In this document: one piece after another, positions 8,826 to 17,334 of the stretch
How positions within the stretch are numbered: the first letter of the stretch is position 1
How the letters are laid out: every line of letters starts with the position of its first letter
From: Gluconobacter cerinus
GTDB taxonomy: Bacteria; Pseudomonadota; Alphaproteobacteria; Acetobacterales; Acetobacteraceae
Assembly: GCF_002723935.1 (NCBI RefSeq)
Contig: NZ_BEWM01000002.1
Span: 62,001-126,000, forward strand
DNA: 64,000 nt
Direction of reading: 5' to 3'
Notes under the pieces: generated by a model
Database searches by the model: none
What the model was told of the DNA's origin: nothing
What the model saw: the letters and a program-made list of their open reading frames with translations, nothing else
Program-made: the position numbers and the translations under genes

Positions 8826-9509
8826 ATGACCTTCACCGTCGGGCACTATCTTGCTGAACGCCTTACCCAGATTGGGCTGAAGCACCATTTCGCAGTGACG
8901 GGCGACGACAATCTCGTTTTGCTGGATCAAATGCTGGCTCATGGCGGCATGAAGCAGATTTACAGCTGCAATGAGCTGAATTGCAGCTTGTCCGCAGAAG
9001 GCTATGCCCGTGTTAATGGTGCAGCTGCGGCGATCATGACGCTCGGGGTTGGAGCAACTTCCGCCCTGAACGTCATAGGCGAAGCCTACGCTGAAAGCCT
9101 GCCTGTCATCCTGATTTCAGGAATATCAAACACAAATGACGAAGGGGCGGATCGCGTTTTACCCAGTCAGATTGCCATAATCGGCCGCATCACCGTAGCC
9201 GCAGAGAAACTCACTTCGGCTGAAACAGCCCCGGGGCAAATAGATCACGTTCTCCGAGCAGCTCTACGCGAGAAAAAACCAGCCTATCTGGAAATTCCAT
9301 GTCATATCGCAGGCCAGCCCTGCGTGAGACCCAGTCCGGTTTCCGCCGTGACATCAGATTGTTATCAGTCTGGAATACCTGAACGCTGCAACAGAGGAAC
9401 GTCTCTGCCGTCTTAGAGCGCCCCCTGAAAATTATCATTCCTGTTGGCAGCAAGCTTCAAACAAGCGAAGCGCTCCAAGAAACAGTCGACAGCACAACCA
9501 AAGACATGT
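8826..9509 (+). pseudogene. Decayed pyruvate decarboxylase (ThDP enzyme), truncated and frameshifted
   Basis: The first ~170 codons read as bacterial pyruvate decarboxylase: [20 protein letters not shown], the cofactor-site Glu in [22 protein letters not shown], and later [20 protein letters not shown]. The protein is 196 residues against ~560 for the family. A segment around residue 115 is shortened, and the tandem catalytic His pair expected there is missing. After about 9365 the homology continues in other frames: [13 protein letters not shown] at 9367 in frame +1, and KIIIPVGSKLQTSEALQ from 9428 in frame +2. It then stops; the C-terminal two thirds, with the ThDP/Mg motif, are absent. This fits an old inactivated gene rather than a sequencing slip. 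Confidence 0.82.
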
Positions 9510-9648
9510 TGTTTCTGGGCCGAGTATCGCTCCAAACGGGGTCTCAACGCGTGAGTAACCCTTGACCCCATCGGGAAGAGCTAATCTGCCTCCCCATTCA
9601 AAACGACACCCGATAGAGCTGTTTTCAGAGCGTCCGGGCATTCGGCAT

Positions 9649-10089
9649 TTAATCTGAAGGCAGGATCTTTATGTCTTCAACGCCACCAATAAACACCTGT
9701 GTCTGGTAGTAAGTGCTGCCAATCGTGCCATCTGCCTTTAGCCGGCCGATTAAAACCCTTTTGGCCAGACCTGAAGCCTGAACATGACGATGCATGAAAT
9801 ATTGCTCTGCGGTCTGGGATGTTCCCTGTAGCAGGTCGTTTACCGTGCTTTCGTGAATGGCGATGATAAGCGTCTTCGGATCCCGATAGTTATCAGCGGA
9901 ATCCAGATAGACCATATTATTCTGCCGCCCGACGCGCTGGACAGTCATCTCGAATTTTCCAACAACGCCCGTCGGGTCTGCCGCTGCCGCTGCGATCGCT
10001 TTTTCGGGCGTATACGCTTCGGGTGAACATGCAGCCAGACTGATACCCACGACACCAAGAGCAATGGTCTTTTGAAAAAGCGCTATCAC
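9649..10089 (-). CDS. Small lipoprotein of unknown function
   Basis: A 146-residue protein with a lipobox, starting (V)IALFQKTIALGVVGIS with LAAC and the lipidated Cys at about residue 21. The GTG at 10089 is chosen because GGAGAG lies just upstream and the lipobox position is then normal; an upstream ATG at 10119 gives a longer leader. The mature part has no motif I recognise. It may be expressed independently, since the genes on both sides are 130 bp or more away. Confidence 0.7.
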   Translation of the reverse strand: MIALFQKTIALGVVGISLAACSPEAYTPEKAIAAAAADPTGVVGKFEMTVQRVGRQNNMVYLDSADNYRDPKTLIIAIHESTVNDLLQGTSQTAEQYFMHRHVQASGLAKRVLIGRLKADGTIGSTYYQTQVFIGGVEDIKILPSD

Positions 10090-10221
10090 TGTCCACTCTC
10101 CATCATCAAGCACAGTCAAAATAACCGTATCTTTTCGTAACAGAACGTAGACTAACCGCTCCGGTGATTAGGCCAAGGCCTTATCCAACGAAATTTCTAC
10201 GGCTTCTAACCTGCCAAGCTT

Positions 10222-11286
10222 TTAGAGAAGACGTGCGAATTTCATGAACAGAAACGTCACACTCATGAAAACGAAGCAGACAAAACCAGCTTCAATGGTC
10301 CCCCAGGCTCCCTGAGCCAGAAACATTCCGCCGGTATTCATTCCGAAGAATCCCGTTACGAACGTAGCAGGAAGCATCAAGGTTGTGCCGACCGACACGA
10401 TATAAAGCCGTCGGTTGGTTTCTTCCGCCTGATTTGACCCCAGTTCGTCCTGCAAAGACCGGGCACGATCTTGAAGCGCGATAAGGTCGTCCAAGGCTGC
10501 ATGCACCTGGCGCTCTGCCCGATCCCGGAGTTCATCCTCTGCCCAATCCGGAAGATCCAGATCTTCGTCTTTCAGCACGCGATCAATTGGGGTCACAACA
10601 CGACGCAGCTCCGTCGCCCGACGCCGCACTTTACCAACAATACCACCCAGATGACCCAGATCGGAACGATGCTCGATCAGTAGAAGAGCATCTTCCGCGC
10701 GATCCAGGTCGTCATCAAGCTGGCCGAGCTGACGCCGCACTGTCCCTGTGAACTCCCGAAGGGCACGATCAATAATTCCTGCCGGCGTCGGAGGAATATG
10801 GTCGGCTTTCAAAGACCGGTAAGCGGCTCCAAGAACCGGGATCGGATTGCGCCGGGTTGTAATCAGAAGATCGGGTCGCATTGCAAAGCGCCATGCACAG
10901 ATCTCCCGGTCATCTTCAGACAAGGCATCATCAAAAGCAGGTAGCGCGCCCCAGATCAGATCATCGGCCGCTTCAAGTGCGATCCCGTATTCCGTTTCTG
11001 CCAGCATCCCGCACACATCTTCAGGCAAATCGGGTAAATGCGCGACGAAAGACCGTGCGGAGCTGTGGACCGTATCGAAATGAAGCCAGAACCAACCCTG
11101 GGACGTTAGTTCATGGCCCGGCGTCAGAAGGTCTTCAACCTCTTCCTGACCCAAAGGTCGCAGGTCTTGTCCGGGTACAGCATGAACAGCCCAGACCAGC
11201 CCGTTCGCGAACGCAGGCTTCCCCGTCTCCTGATACGCAGGATCGATCACCGTGAAAGGAAAATTGTAGGTGGAGTTCTCTGACAC
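10222..11286 (-). CDS. CorA-family divalent metal ion transporter
   Basis: A membrane transporter of the CorA/ZntB family for Mg2+ or other divalent ions. The 354-residue protein has a large soluble N-terminal domain ending in a long charged coiled-coil (RAERQVHAALDDLIALQDRARSLQDEL). Two C-terminal membrane segments follow, with the signature GMN at the end of the first (VTGFFGMNTGG). The second is FVCFVFMSVTFLFMKFARLL. The GTG start at 11286 is supported by AGGAGG 10 bases upstream; a longer frame to 11391 lacks such support. Whether it is a Mg2+ importer or a Zn2+ exporter cannot be decided here. Confidence 0.88.
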   Translation of the reverse strand: MSENSTYNFPFTVIDPAYQETGKPAFANGLVWAVHAVPGQDLRPLGQEEVEDLLTPGHELTSQGWFWLHFDTVHSSARSFVAHLPDLPEDVCGMLAETEYGIALEAADDLIWGALPAFDDALSEDDREICAWRFAMRPDLLITTRRNPIPVLGAAYRSLKADHIPPTPAGIIDRALREFTGTVRRQLGQLDDDLDRAEDALLLIEHRSDLGHLGGIVGKVRRRATELRRVVTPIDRVLKDEDLDLPDWAEDELRDRAERQVHAALDDLIALQDRARSLQDELGSNQAEETNRRLYIVSVGTTLMLPATFVTGFFGMNTGGMFLAQGAWGTIEAGFVCFVFMSVTFLFMKFARLL

Positions 11287-11481
11287 GGCATCCTCCTGTT
11301 CTTCAGGGGGTATTCTGGACCTTCGTCGGCACTCAACAGCACGACAGAGGGTGATCTGCCGTTCTCTGACATGGCCGCACAGCAGACGCAATATGCTCTT
11401 TATGGCAACTGTTACGCTGGCCGGGAGTTAACAGATTATTCCTGGAAGAGCCAGCTCTTCACCATCAAAGGAAATATAATC

Positions 11482-11835
11482 ATGTCCATTCGCCTCAAAG
11501 CTTCCCTGCTTGCCACCGCTGTTCTGATGGCTGCCCCTGCGGTCTCGTCAACAGCATTCGCGCAGGCCATCAGCAGCCCCAGCAACGACCAGACGCAGAC
11601 GGCCAATACCGCCGCGCAGAAGGCCCAGAACTCCACCATTGATCAGCCGGCGAACCACCTTCCGACCAATCCCCGGACCATTACGGAACAGCCGGACCAG
11701 CCAGCTCCTGCGGCTCCACACGCCATGTCCAACACGTCCAAGCAAGGCAAGACAGAATACAAGAGCCATCTGAAGCGGACGAAGCAGTCTCACCTGACGG
11801 TCAAGACGAAGCCTGACACCGCACAGCCGAACTGA
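11482..11835 (+). CDS. Small secreted protein
   Basis: A 117-residue protein with a Sec signal peptide (MSIRLKASLLATAVLMAAPA, then cleavage near AFA). The mature region is Gln/Asn/Thr-rich and ends in a basic stretch. It has no recognisable domain. The start at 11482 is chosen for AAAGGAA upstream and for the signal peptide; the longer frame from 11371 has none. A strong hairpin follows the gene at 11856-11878, so it is probably monocistronic. Confidence 0.65.
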   Translation: MSIRLKASLLATAVLMAAPAVSSTAFAQAISSPSNDQTQTANTAAQKAQNSTIDQPANHLPTNPRTITEQPDQPAPAAPHAMSNTSKQGKTEYKSHLKRTKQSHLTVKTKPDTAQPN

Positions 11836-11855
11836 CACAGACCAGATGCGACGGA

Positions 11856-11878
11856 GCCACACTTTGCGTGGCTCCGCC
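11856..11878 (+). terminator. Hairpin, likely terminator of the small secreted protein gene
   Basis: GGAGCCAC and GTGGCTCC form a perfect 8-bp stem around ACTTTGC, about 20 bp after the stop. The T-run is absent, so efficiency is uncertain. It also separates this gene from ahcY. Confidence 0.5.
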
Positions 11879-11925
11879 AAATCTCTATACCTGCTGCCAT
11901 CCAAGACGGGCAGTAAGGGCCAATC

Positions 11926-13221
11926 ATGACCACGCAGGACTACAAGGTACACGACATCTCCCTGGCAGACTGGGGCCGCAAGGAAATTTCCATCGCTGAA
12001 GGCGAAATGCCCGGCCTGATGGCTCTCCGCGAAGAGTACAAGGACACCCAGCCGCTCAAGGGCGCCCGTATCGCTGGCTGCCTCCACATGACCATCCAGA
12101 CCGCCGTGCTGATCGAGACGCTGACGGCTCTCGGCGCAACGGTCCGCTGGTCGTCCTGCAACATCTTCTCCACGCAGGATCACGCAGCAGCTGCCATCGC
12201 TGCAGCTGGTATTCCCGTCTTCGCCTGGAAGGGCCTGACGGAAGAAGAATTCAACTGGTGCATCGAGCAGACCATCACGGGTCCGGACGGCTGGACGCCG
12301 AACATGATCCTCGATGACGGCGGCGACCTCACGGTCATGATGCACGAGCAGTTCCCGGAACTCCTGAAGGACGTCCGCGGCCTGTCCGAAGAAACGACGA
12401 CGGGTGTCCATCGTCTCTGGCAGATGGCCAAGGCTGGCACGCTGAAGGTTCCGGCCATCAACGTGAACGACAGCGTCACGAAGTCCAAGTTCGACAACCT
12501 GTATGGCTGCCGCGAGAGCCTGGTGGACGCTATCCGCCGTGGCACAGACGTCATGATGGCCGGCAAGGTTGCCGTGGTTGCCGGTTATGGCGACGTGGGC
12601 AAGGGTTCCGCTGCTTCCCTGCGTAACGCAGGCTGCCGCGTTCTCGTGACCGAAGTCGACCCGATCTGCGCCCTTCAGGCCGCCATGGAAGGCTATGAAG
12701 TCGTCACCATGGAAAACGCGGCCCCGCGCGGCGACATCTTCGTCACCTGCACGGGCAATGTGGACATCATCACGATCGACCACATGCGCGAAATGAAGGA
12801 CCGTGCGATCGTCTGCAACATCGGTCACTTCGACAGCGAAATCCAGGTTGAAGCCCTGCGCAACTATCGCTGGAACAACATCAAGCCGCAGGTTGACGAA
12901 GTCGAGCTGGCCGAAGGCCGCCGCATCATCCTGCTCTCCGAAGGCCGTCTCGTGAACCTTGGCAACGCCACGGGTCACCCGTCCTTCGTGATGTCCGCTT
13001 CCTTCACCAACCAGACGCTGGCCCAGATCGAACTCTGGACCGCCAAGCCGGGCCAGTACGAGGTGAAGGTTTACACCCTGCCAAAGGCTCTGGACGAAAA
13101 GGTCGCTGCCCTGCACCTCGCAAAGGTCGGCGCCGAACTCTCCAAGATGTCCACGAAGCAGGCTGATTACATTGGCGTTCCGGTTGCCGGTCCGTTCAAG
13201 CACGAAGAATATCGTTACTGA
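11926..13221 (+). CDS. ahcY: Adenosylhomocysteinase
   Basis: AhcY hydrolyses S-adenosylhomocysteine to homocysteine and adenosine, clearing the product inhibitor of methyltransferases. The 431-residue protein has the substrate-domain hallmark [21 protein letters not shown]. It also has [21 protein letters not shown], with the Lys and Asp that contact substrate and NAD, and the Rossmann motif [19 protein letters not shown]. The C-terminus ends in HEEYRY, whose Lys/Tyr tail closes the neighbouring subunit's cofactor site. The ATG at 11926 has AAGGG seven bases upstream. No riboswitch fold is evident in the 90-bp leader. The gene is strongly codon-biased towards C/G third positions, as expected for high expression. 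Confidence 0.97.
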   Translation: MTTQDYKVHDISLADWGRKEISIAEGEMPGLMALREEYKDTQPLKGARIAGCLHMTIQTAVLIETLTALGATVRWSSCNIFSTQDHAAAAIAAAGIPVFAWKGLTEEEFNWCIEQTITGPDGWTPNMILDDGGDLTVMMHEQFPELLKDVRGLSEETTTGVHRLWQMAKAGTLKVPAINVNDSVTKSKFDNLYGCRESLVDAIRRGTDVMMAGKVAVVAGYGDVGKGSAASLRNAGCRVLVTEVDPICALQAAMEGYEVVTMENAAPRGDIFVTCTGNVDIITIDHMREMKDRAIVCNIGHFDSEIQVEALRNYRWNNIKPQVDEVELAEGRRIILLSEGRLVNLGNATGHPSFVMSASFTNQTLAQIELWTAKPGQYEVKVYTLPKALDEKVAALHLAKVGAELSKMSTKQADYIGVPVAGPFKHEEYRY

Positions 13222-13292
13222 GCGGAACAGGTGACATGGGGTAGGCGTTGTCTACCCCGACACCTTTTTTCAAACCGTCAGGAGTATTTCCT

Positions 13293-13691
13293 ATGGGTCT
13301 TTTCAGCACGATCATGTCCAAGATTTTCGGGCATGCAGAAGCAGCCACGCCAACCTCCGGCACGGCTGATGCACAGGCTTCCGCTGGCGCTCCGGCTGCC
13401 GCAGCCCCAGCGACGCCTGCAACTCCAGCCGCACCAGTAGATGTGGATGCCGTTCTTTCGGATCTGGCATCCAAGGCTGGCCAGCCGCTGAACTACAAGA
13501 CCTCGATTGTGGATCTTCTGAAGCTGCTCGGCCTCGACAGTTCCCTGGAATCACGCAAGCAGCTTGCAGGCGAACTGCACTACACGGGCAGCACGGATGA
13601 CTCAGCAACGATGAACGTCTGGCTCATCAAGCAGGTCTATGCCGAGCTGGCCAAGAACGGTGGTAAGGTTCCTGAAGGCTGGGCTCACTAA
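13293..13691 (+). CDS. DUF3597 domain protein
   Basis: This 132-residue protein belongs to the DUF3597 family of unknown function. It starts MGLFSTIMSKIFGHA and has an Ala/Pro/Thr-rich linker. The conserved C-terminal domain is VDVDAVLSDLASKAGQPLNY, then KTSIVDLLKLLGLDSSLESRKQLAGEL, ending KNGGKVPEGWAH. There is no signal peptide, so a cytoplasmic location is likely. The ATG at 13293 has CAGGAG eight bases upstream. A strong terminator follows. Confidence 0.85.
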   Translation: MGLFSTIMSKIFGHAEAATPTSGTADAQASAGAPAAAAPATPATPAAPVDVDAVLSDLASKAGQPLNYKTSIVDLLKLLGLDSSLESRKQLAGELHYTGSTDDSATMNVWLIKQVYAELAKNGGKVPEGWAH

Positions 13692-13717
13692 GCCTTTCCA
13701 ACAGGATCAGTTACGAA

Positions 13718-13749
13718 AAAGCCTGGATGTTCTCATCCGGGCTTTTTTT
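13718..13749 (+). terminator. Rho-independent terminator after the DUF3597 gene
   Basis: A 12-bp stem (AAAGCCTGGATG / CATCCGGGCTTT, one G-T pair) with the tetraloop TTCT is followed by a T-run at 13743-13749. It lies 27 bp after the DUF3597 stop. Confidence 0.9.
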
Positions 13750-13754
13750 ATTTT

Positions 13755-14942
13755 TCACTGCGTAGAAAAAAGAATGGGCCGCGAAGGGGACAGTGTTAAG
13801 GCAGACGTCTCAATATCAGGCGCCCTCCCCTGACGCAGCTCTGCCAGAGACTGGTGGAAAACCCTGATCCTGACATCCCGTGAGCCATCTGCGTGACGCC
13901 AGCGTTCGAACGCCAGAACGGTATTTGGGGCCGTAGAATCCGGTTGATCGGGGAAAGACCAGTCGAGCCCGAACAGGGCCATCATCGCAGCCAGATTGGT
14001 ATCGTGGCCGGCCAGAACAAGCACCTTCGTGGAAGACGATATCCCGGGGATAGACCGAACTGGGCGATCAGACAAAAACGCACGAATACTCTCCGCCATC
14101 ACCCCGTTTCTGGCGCGGGCATATTCGGGCAGACGCCTCAGAAGATGATTTTCCGCTTCATGGGCGGGCATAACAGCTTCCAGAACGTGCGGCGCATCTT
14201 TGTCAGCCACCTTGAAGTCAGCCAGAGACAAACCTTCTGCATAAGTCAGCAACAGACTTTCTGCAGCCATGCCTCCCGTTACGAAGCCGCCCTGAAGATG
14301 TGGCGCTCCTTTTTTCCACTCTATCTTCGTCGCGCCTAAAAAGCATTGAGGCGACGAATTACTCTCCGAGCATGCATCCGGCGCCATGAGCGATTGAACG
14401 GCTTTCAGAGCGTTATGAGAGGCCGGTTCAGACAATGTCTTCGTGGCGGCTGCAAATTCTTGCTCCAAAACTCCACGATCAATCTGGCTGGCCTGACTTC
14501 CAAGCGCATTAAAAACCGGATCGACACCTGTCGTCGCCCAATGGGCCTTTATGGCGCATTCTGGGGCTATTTCTTTGGCCCAGACGTCCCCCGTCTGTCG
14601 CGTCCGATGATCAGCCGTATCAGCCCAGACAACAGTCTCCTTCTCCAGGATCTGACACGTCTTGGCGCCCTGAAACAGAGCGCTTGCGCTATAGTTTCTC
14701 TGAACAGCCTGCACCATCGCTGCCAACGCTGCGGCACCGTGCTGTGTCATTTCTCCAGGCGCTACAGACCATACCTGCCAGGTATGACCCGTCCGATGCT
14801 GCATTTCCTGCGGTGAAAGTGTCGGACTGCGGATCCCGTGTCGGCCGAGAAAAACGATTTTTTCGAGAACATCTGGCTGCGCCTGAGAGGCACAGCCCCC
14901 CAAGGCAAACAGAATAGCAAGCGAAGACAGTCCCCGCATCAT
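13755..14942 (-). CDS. Histidine acid phosphatase (phytase/glucose-1-phosphatase-like) lipoprotein
   Basis: A secreted phosphomonoesterase of the branch-2 histidine phosphatase family. After a lipoprotein signal (MMRGLSSLAILFALGG, lipidated Cys) come the catalytic motif RHGIRSP, with its phosphate-accepting His, and near residue 320 the AGHDTN motif that supplies the proton donor. The length of 395 residues fits AppA/Agp-type enzymes. Cys residues are spaced as in exported members. Its start overlaps the end of the TonB receptor gene (14939-14942), so the two are co-translated. This suggests the enzyme releases phosphate from an organophosphate that the receptor imports or detects. The substrate cannot be named from the sequence. 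Confidence 0.88.
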   Translation of the reverse strand: MMRGLSSLAILFALGGCASQAQPDVLEKIVFLGRHGIRSPTLSPQEMQHRTGHTWQVWSVAPGEMTQHGAAALAAMVQAVQRNYSASALFQGAKTCQILEKETVVWADTADHRTRQTGDVWAKEIAPECAIKAHWATTGVDPVFNALGSQASQIDRGVLEQEFAAATKTLSEPASHNALKAVQSLMAPDACSESNSSPQCFLGATKIEWKKGAPHLQGGFVTGGMAAESLLLTYAEGLSLADFKVADKDAPHVLEAVMPAHEAENHLLRRLPEYARARNGVMAESIRAFLSDRPVRSIPGISSSTKVLVLAGHDTNLAAMMALFGLDWSFPDQPDSTAPNTVLAFERWRHADGSRDVRIRVFHQSLAELRQGRAPDIETSALTLSPSRPILFSTQ

Positions 14943-17185
14943 GGCATCGTTGCAGTCATGTTAAAGAACACACTCCGGCCAGCAATACGCCAGAACAGTG
15001 GGGCATCGCCATAAGACTGATTACCCGCAAAGTCGCTGATGGCGCGGTTGTTGAACAGGTTGGCAATTTTGATGCTTGGGGTCACGTTACTGAAAAATGA
15101 GCCAATATGATGAATGCGCCAGCCCATGGCGAGATCCGCCGTCACCGTGCTTCCAATTTTGTACTGATTTTTGAAGACCGTATTGTCTGCATCATCAGTC
15201 GTGCTGTCCAAGCCCCAATGCGTTCCGGCATATTTCCCCATGATTGAGAAATAGGGCCCGTGCTCACTCTCATAGAGCAGCCCGAAAGACGCCAAAGCGT
15301 TTGGACTTTTAGCAACGCGAACATTGCTGTGCTTATATTTTGCGTCATTGACGCTGTAATTCCCATAAAGGGAAAAACCGTAACCAATGACATATTGCCC
15401 TTCGAGTTCAATTCCTCGGTAAACTGCACCACCGCTATTCACATATGTCGATGTCGTACCGATATTGGGAACCTGAATCTGCGCAGAGGCAATATAATTC
15501 GAGAAATTGATGTAATATCCATCCAGAGAAAGCATCCAGTTGCGGCCATGATATACCGATCCCACCTGATAATTCATGGTGGTTTCAGGCTTTACATTTC
15601 CAACGGAACTAACCTGAAAAACAGACAGTGGTGGCGCGAGAAAGCCGCGTGCGACCTGAGCATAAGCACTCCAGTTTTTCATAATACGTTGATTAATCGC
15701 AATGGATGGCTGCCATGATCCATAGCTTTGCGTGTCTTTCAGTGGGAGCTTTGTCCCCTTATTAATGCCTGCATCATAATCTCTTTTGAATATGGAATAT
15801 TTTACACCCGGCTTAATTGTTGCTCCTGCCCACGGATGAAAATTAAGCTCCAGATAAGGTTGAATTGTCGTGTTCAGGTCTGAAATATCATAGCTATATG
15901 CTGAACCATTTTTACCAAGAACCGGAACAGAATTCTGGCTTAGATCAATGGCATATGTGTAGCGGCGATCTTTCTGAACATCAGCCCAAACCCCCAAAAG
16001 AATATCACCGTAAGACGTATGCCCCTTCAGACGAAGGGTATCGCCATATGTCCGGTAAGCTGCATCTGCATATTTTCCAGGAATATCGTTTTTATAAGTC
16101 GCCACCTTTTTCCCGGCGGCATTATAAAATGTCACACCGTTTGCTGCGGTATCACCCTGACTTGCGTCTGTGCTTTCAGAATAATCATGCTCAAAACCAC
16201 TGGTGTAAATCTGATTTTCTAATGTGAGCCAGGACAGAAGCTTTGTTTTAAGGGAGATATAATCAAAATCAGATGTATAAACGCTTGGTTGATATCCATA
16301 ATAACACTGCTTCGACGGGTCATTGCATAACCCGTAGTTCTTTCCATATTTTTTATAATCGTCCAGCGTGGCGCCTTGGGTCGTGTACTGCCATTCCTTG
16401 TTATACGTCGTTTCAATCGTAAGTGTTGTTTCTGGCGCCAGATCGATAACATCCTTGAACATCAGGTTGCTGCGACGCTCAGAAGAATTGGTCAGATAAC
16501 CATTGGTTTCCTCGTGCTGCATATCGATAAAAGCACGGCCCATTCTGGTTTTGCCTGTATCGAATTCAATACCACCTGCGCGAGTATTGAAACTACCGTA
16601 TGTCCCATAAAGCGTTGTCCCCATCCGTGCTGCTGGGTTTTTAGACGTAAATCCCATGGTTCCGCCGAACGTCGCATTTCCTATCGTTGACGCTGTGCCA
16701 GGCCCACGATCAATCTGCGCCTCCCCCAGAAAGTGAGAGATAAACAGTGAGGACGTCGTATGGCCCATATCGGAAGCATTTCCGAAAGGAATGCCGTCGA
16801 ATGTCATATTATATTGGCCGTCCTGAAAACCACGCAGACTCATGGTTTCAGCTTTTCCCATTCCCGGCCCATTCGGGTTCTGAGAAAATACGCTTGGTTG
16901 GAATTGAATAATATCATCAACGCTGGCGAGCGGAATAATATTATTTGCCAAAAAACCCGACTGAATTTTTGATGTCGGCTGCGTAATGTCTAGTGGTACC
17001 GTTGCGGGAGCGATACGTGCAGCATGACCAAGAACTGTGAGCTTTTCGATCTTCGGCTTTTCTTTGGATGCATCCTTTTCGGTGTCAGCCTGCTTGAGCT
17101 CTGCCGCGTTGGTCGTTGAACCAAAAAATATCGCCGCAGCCATAACGCCTGTCTGCAGGACGATTTTTTTTCTGGTACTGATCAT
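14939..17185 (-). CDS. TonB-dependent outer-membrane receptor
   Basis: A 748-residue TonB-dependent receptor. It has a signal peptide (first ~28 residues), a TonB-box-like segment (EKLTVLG) near residue 48, and a plug domain. The plug includes SLRGFQDGQYNMTFDGIPFG and RGPGTASTIGNATFGG. A long beta-barrel with alternating aromatic strands follows. Ligand cannot be told by sequence alone. It is co-translated with a secreted histidine phosphatase, so phosphate-ester scavenging is a reasonable guess. A 43-bp palindrome lies in the 149-bp gap upstream and may control it. Confidence 0.93.
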   Translation of the reverse strand: MISTRKKIVLQTGVMAAAIFFGSTTNAAELKQADTEKDASKEKPKIEKLTVLGHAARIAPATVPLDITQPTSKIQSGFLANNIIPLASVDDIIQFQPSVFSQNPNGPGMGKAETMSLRGFQDGQYNMTFDGIPFGNASDMGHTTSSLFISHFLGEAQIDRGPGTASTIGNATFGGTMGFTSKNPAARMGTTLYGTYGSFNTRAGGIEFDTGKTRMGRAFIDMQHEETNGYLTNSSERRSNLMFKDVIDLAPETTLTIETTYNKEWQYTTQGATLDDYKKYGKNYGLCNDPSKQCYYGYQPSVYTSDFDYISLKTKLLSWLTLENQIYTSGFEHDYSESTDASQGDTAANGVTFYNAAGKKVATYKNDIPGKYADAAYRTYGDTLRLKGHTSYGDILLGVWADVQKDRRYTYAIDLSQNSVPVLGKNGSAYSYDISDLNTTIQPYLELNFHPWAGATIKPGVKYSIFKRDYDAGINKGTKLPLKDTQSYGSWQPSIAINQRIMKNWSAYAQVARGFLAPPLSVFQVSSVGNVKPETTMNYQVGSVYHGRNWMLSLDGYYINFSNYIASAQIQVPNIGTTSTYVNSGGAVYRGIELEGQYVIGYGFSLYGNYSVNDAKYKHSNVRVAKSPNALASFGLLYESEHGPYFSIMGKYAGTHWGLDSTTDDADNTVFKNQYKIGSTVTADLAMGWRIHHIGSFFSNVTPSIKIANLFNNRAISDFAGNQSYGDAPLFWRIAGRSVFFNMTATMP

Positions 17186-17283
17186 TGGAATTGCGCGCTC
17201 CCGTGGAATAGAGAACGCTCATTACTGTTACTACCCAGCGCTGAGAACAGGAATTACCATCCTGTAATATAAACTTCATACGG

Positions 17284-17326
17284 AATACCAAAATCTGTCA
17301 TAAATATTATGAAACATTTTGGTATT
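17284..17326. repeat. 43-bp imperfect palindrome upstream of the TonB receptor
   Basis: AATACCAAAAT (17284-17294) is the exact reverse complement of ATTTTGGTATT (17316-17326). Inside it, TCATAA (17298-17303) is the exact reverse complement of TTATGA (17307-17312), with a 3-nt centre. Only the CTG/AAC triplets do not pair. It lies 9 bp after the L,D-transpeptidase stop and ~100 bp before the receptor start, with no T-run on either side. It could be an operator, a cruciform, or a two-way transcription stop. Confidence 0.8.
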
Positions 17327-17334
17327 GGAATGTA

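Noticed and set aside
9510-9648. Possible transposase or further pdc remnant downstream of the pyruvate decarboxylase remnant
   Set aside because: I could not match any frame to a known protein, and no terminal repeats or target duplications are visible.
11836-11925. Possible SAH or SAM riboswitch upstream of ahcY
   Set aside because: Only one simple hairpin is seen, best explained as the terminator of the preceding gene; no riboswitch core motif is recognisable.
11548-13203. Long minus-strand frame of 551 codons opposite ahcY
   Set aside because: It is a shadow of the strongly codon-biased ahcY; no domain or RBS supports it.
17286-17312. Pho box upstream of the TonB receptor
   Set aside because: Only one half (CTGTCATAAAT) matches; the second repeat is absent at the right spacing, and the whole segment is better described as a palindrome.
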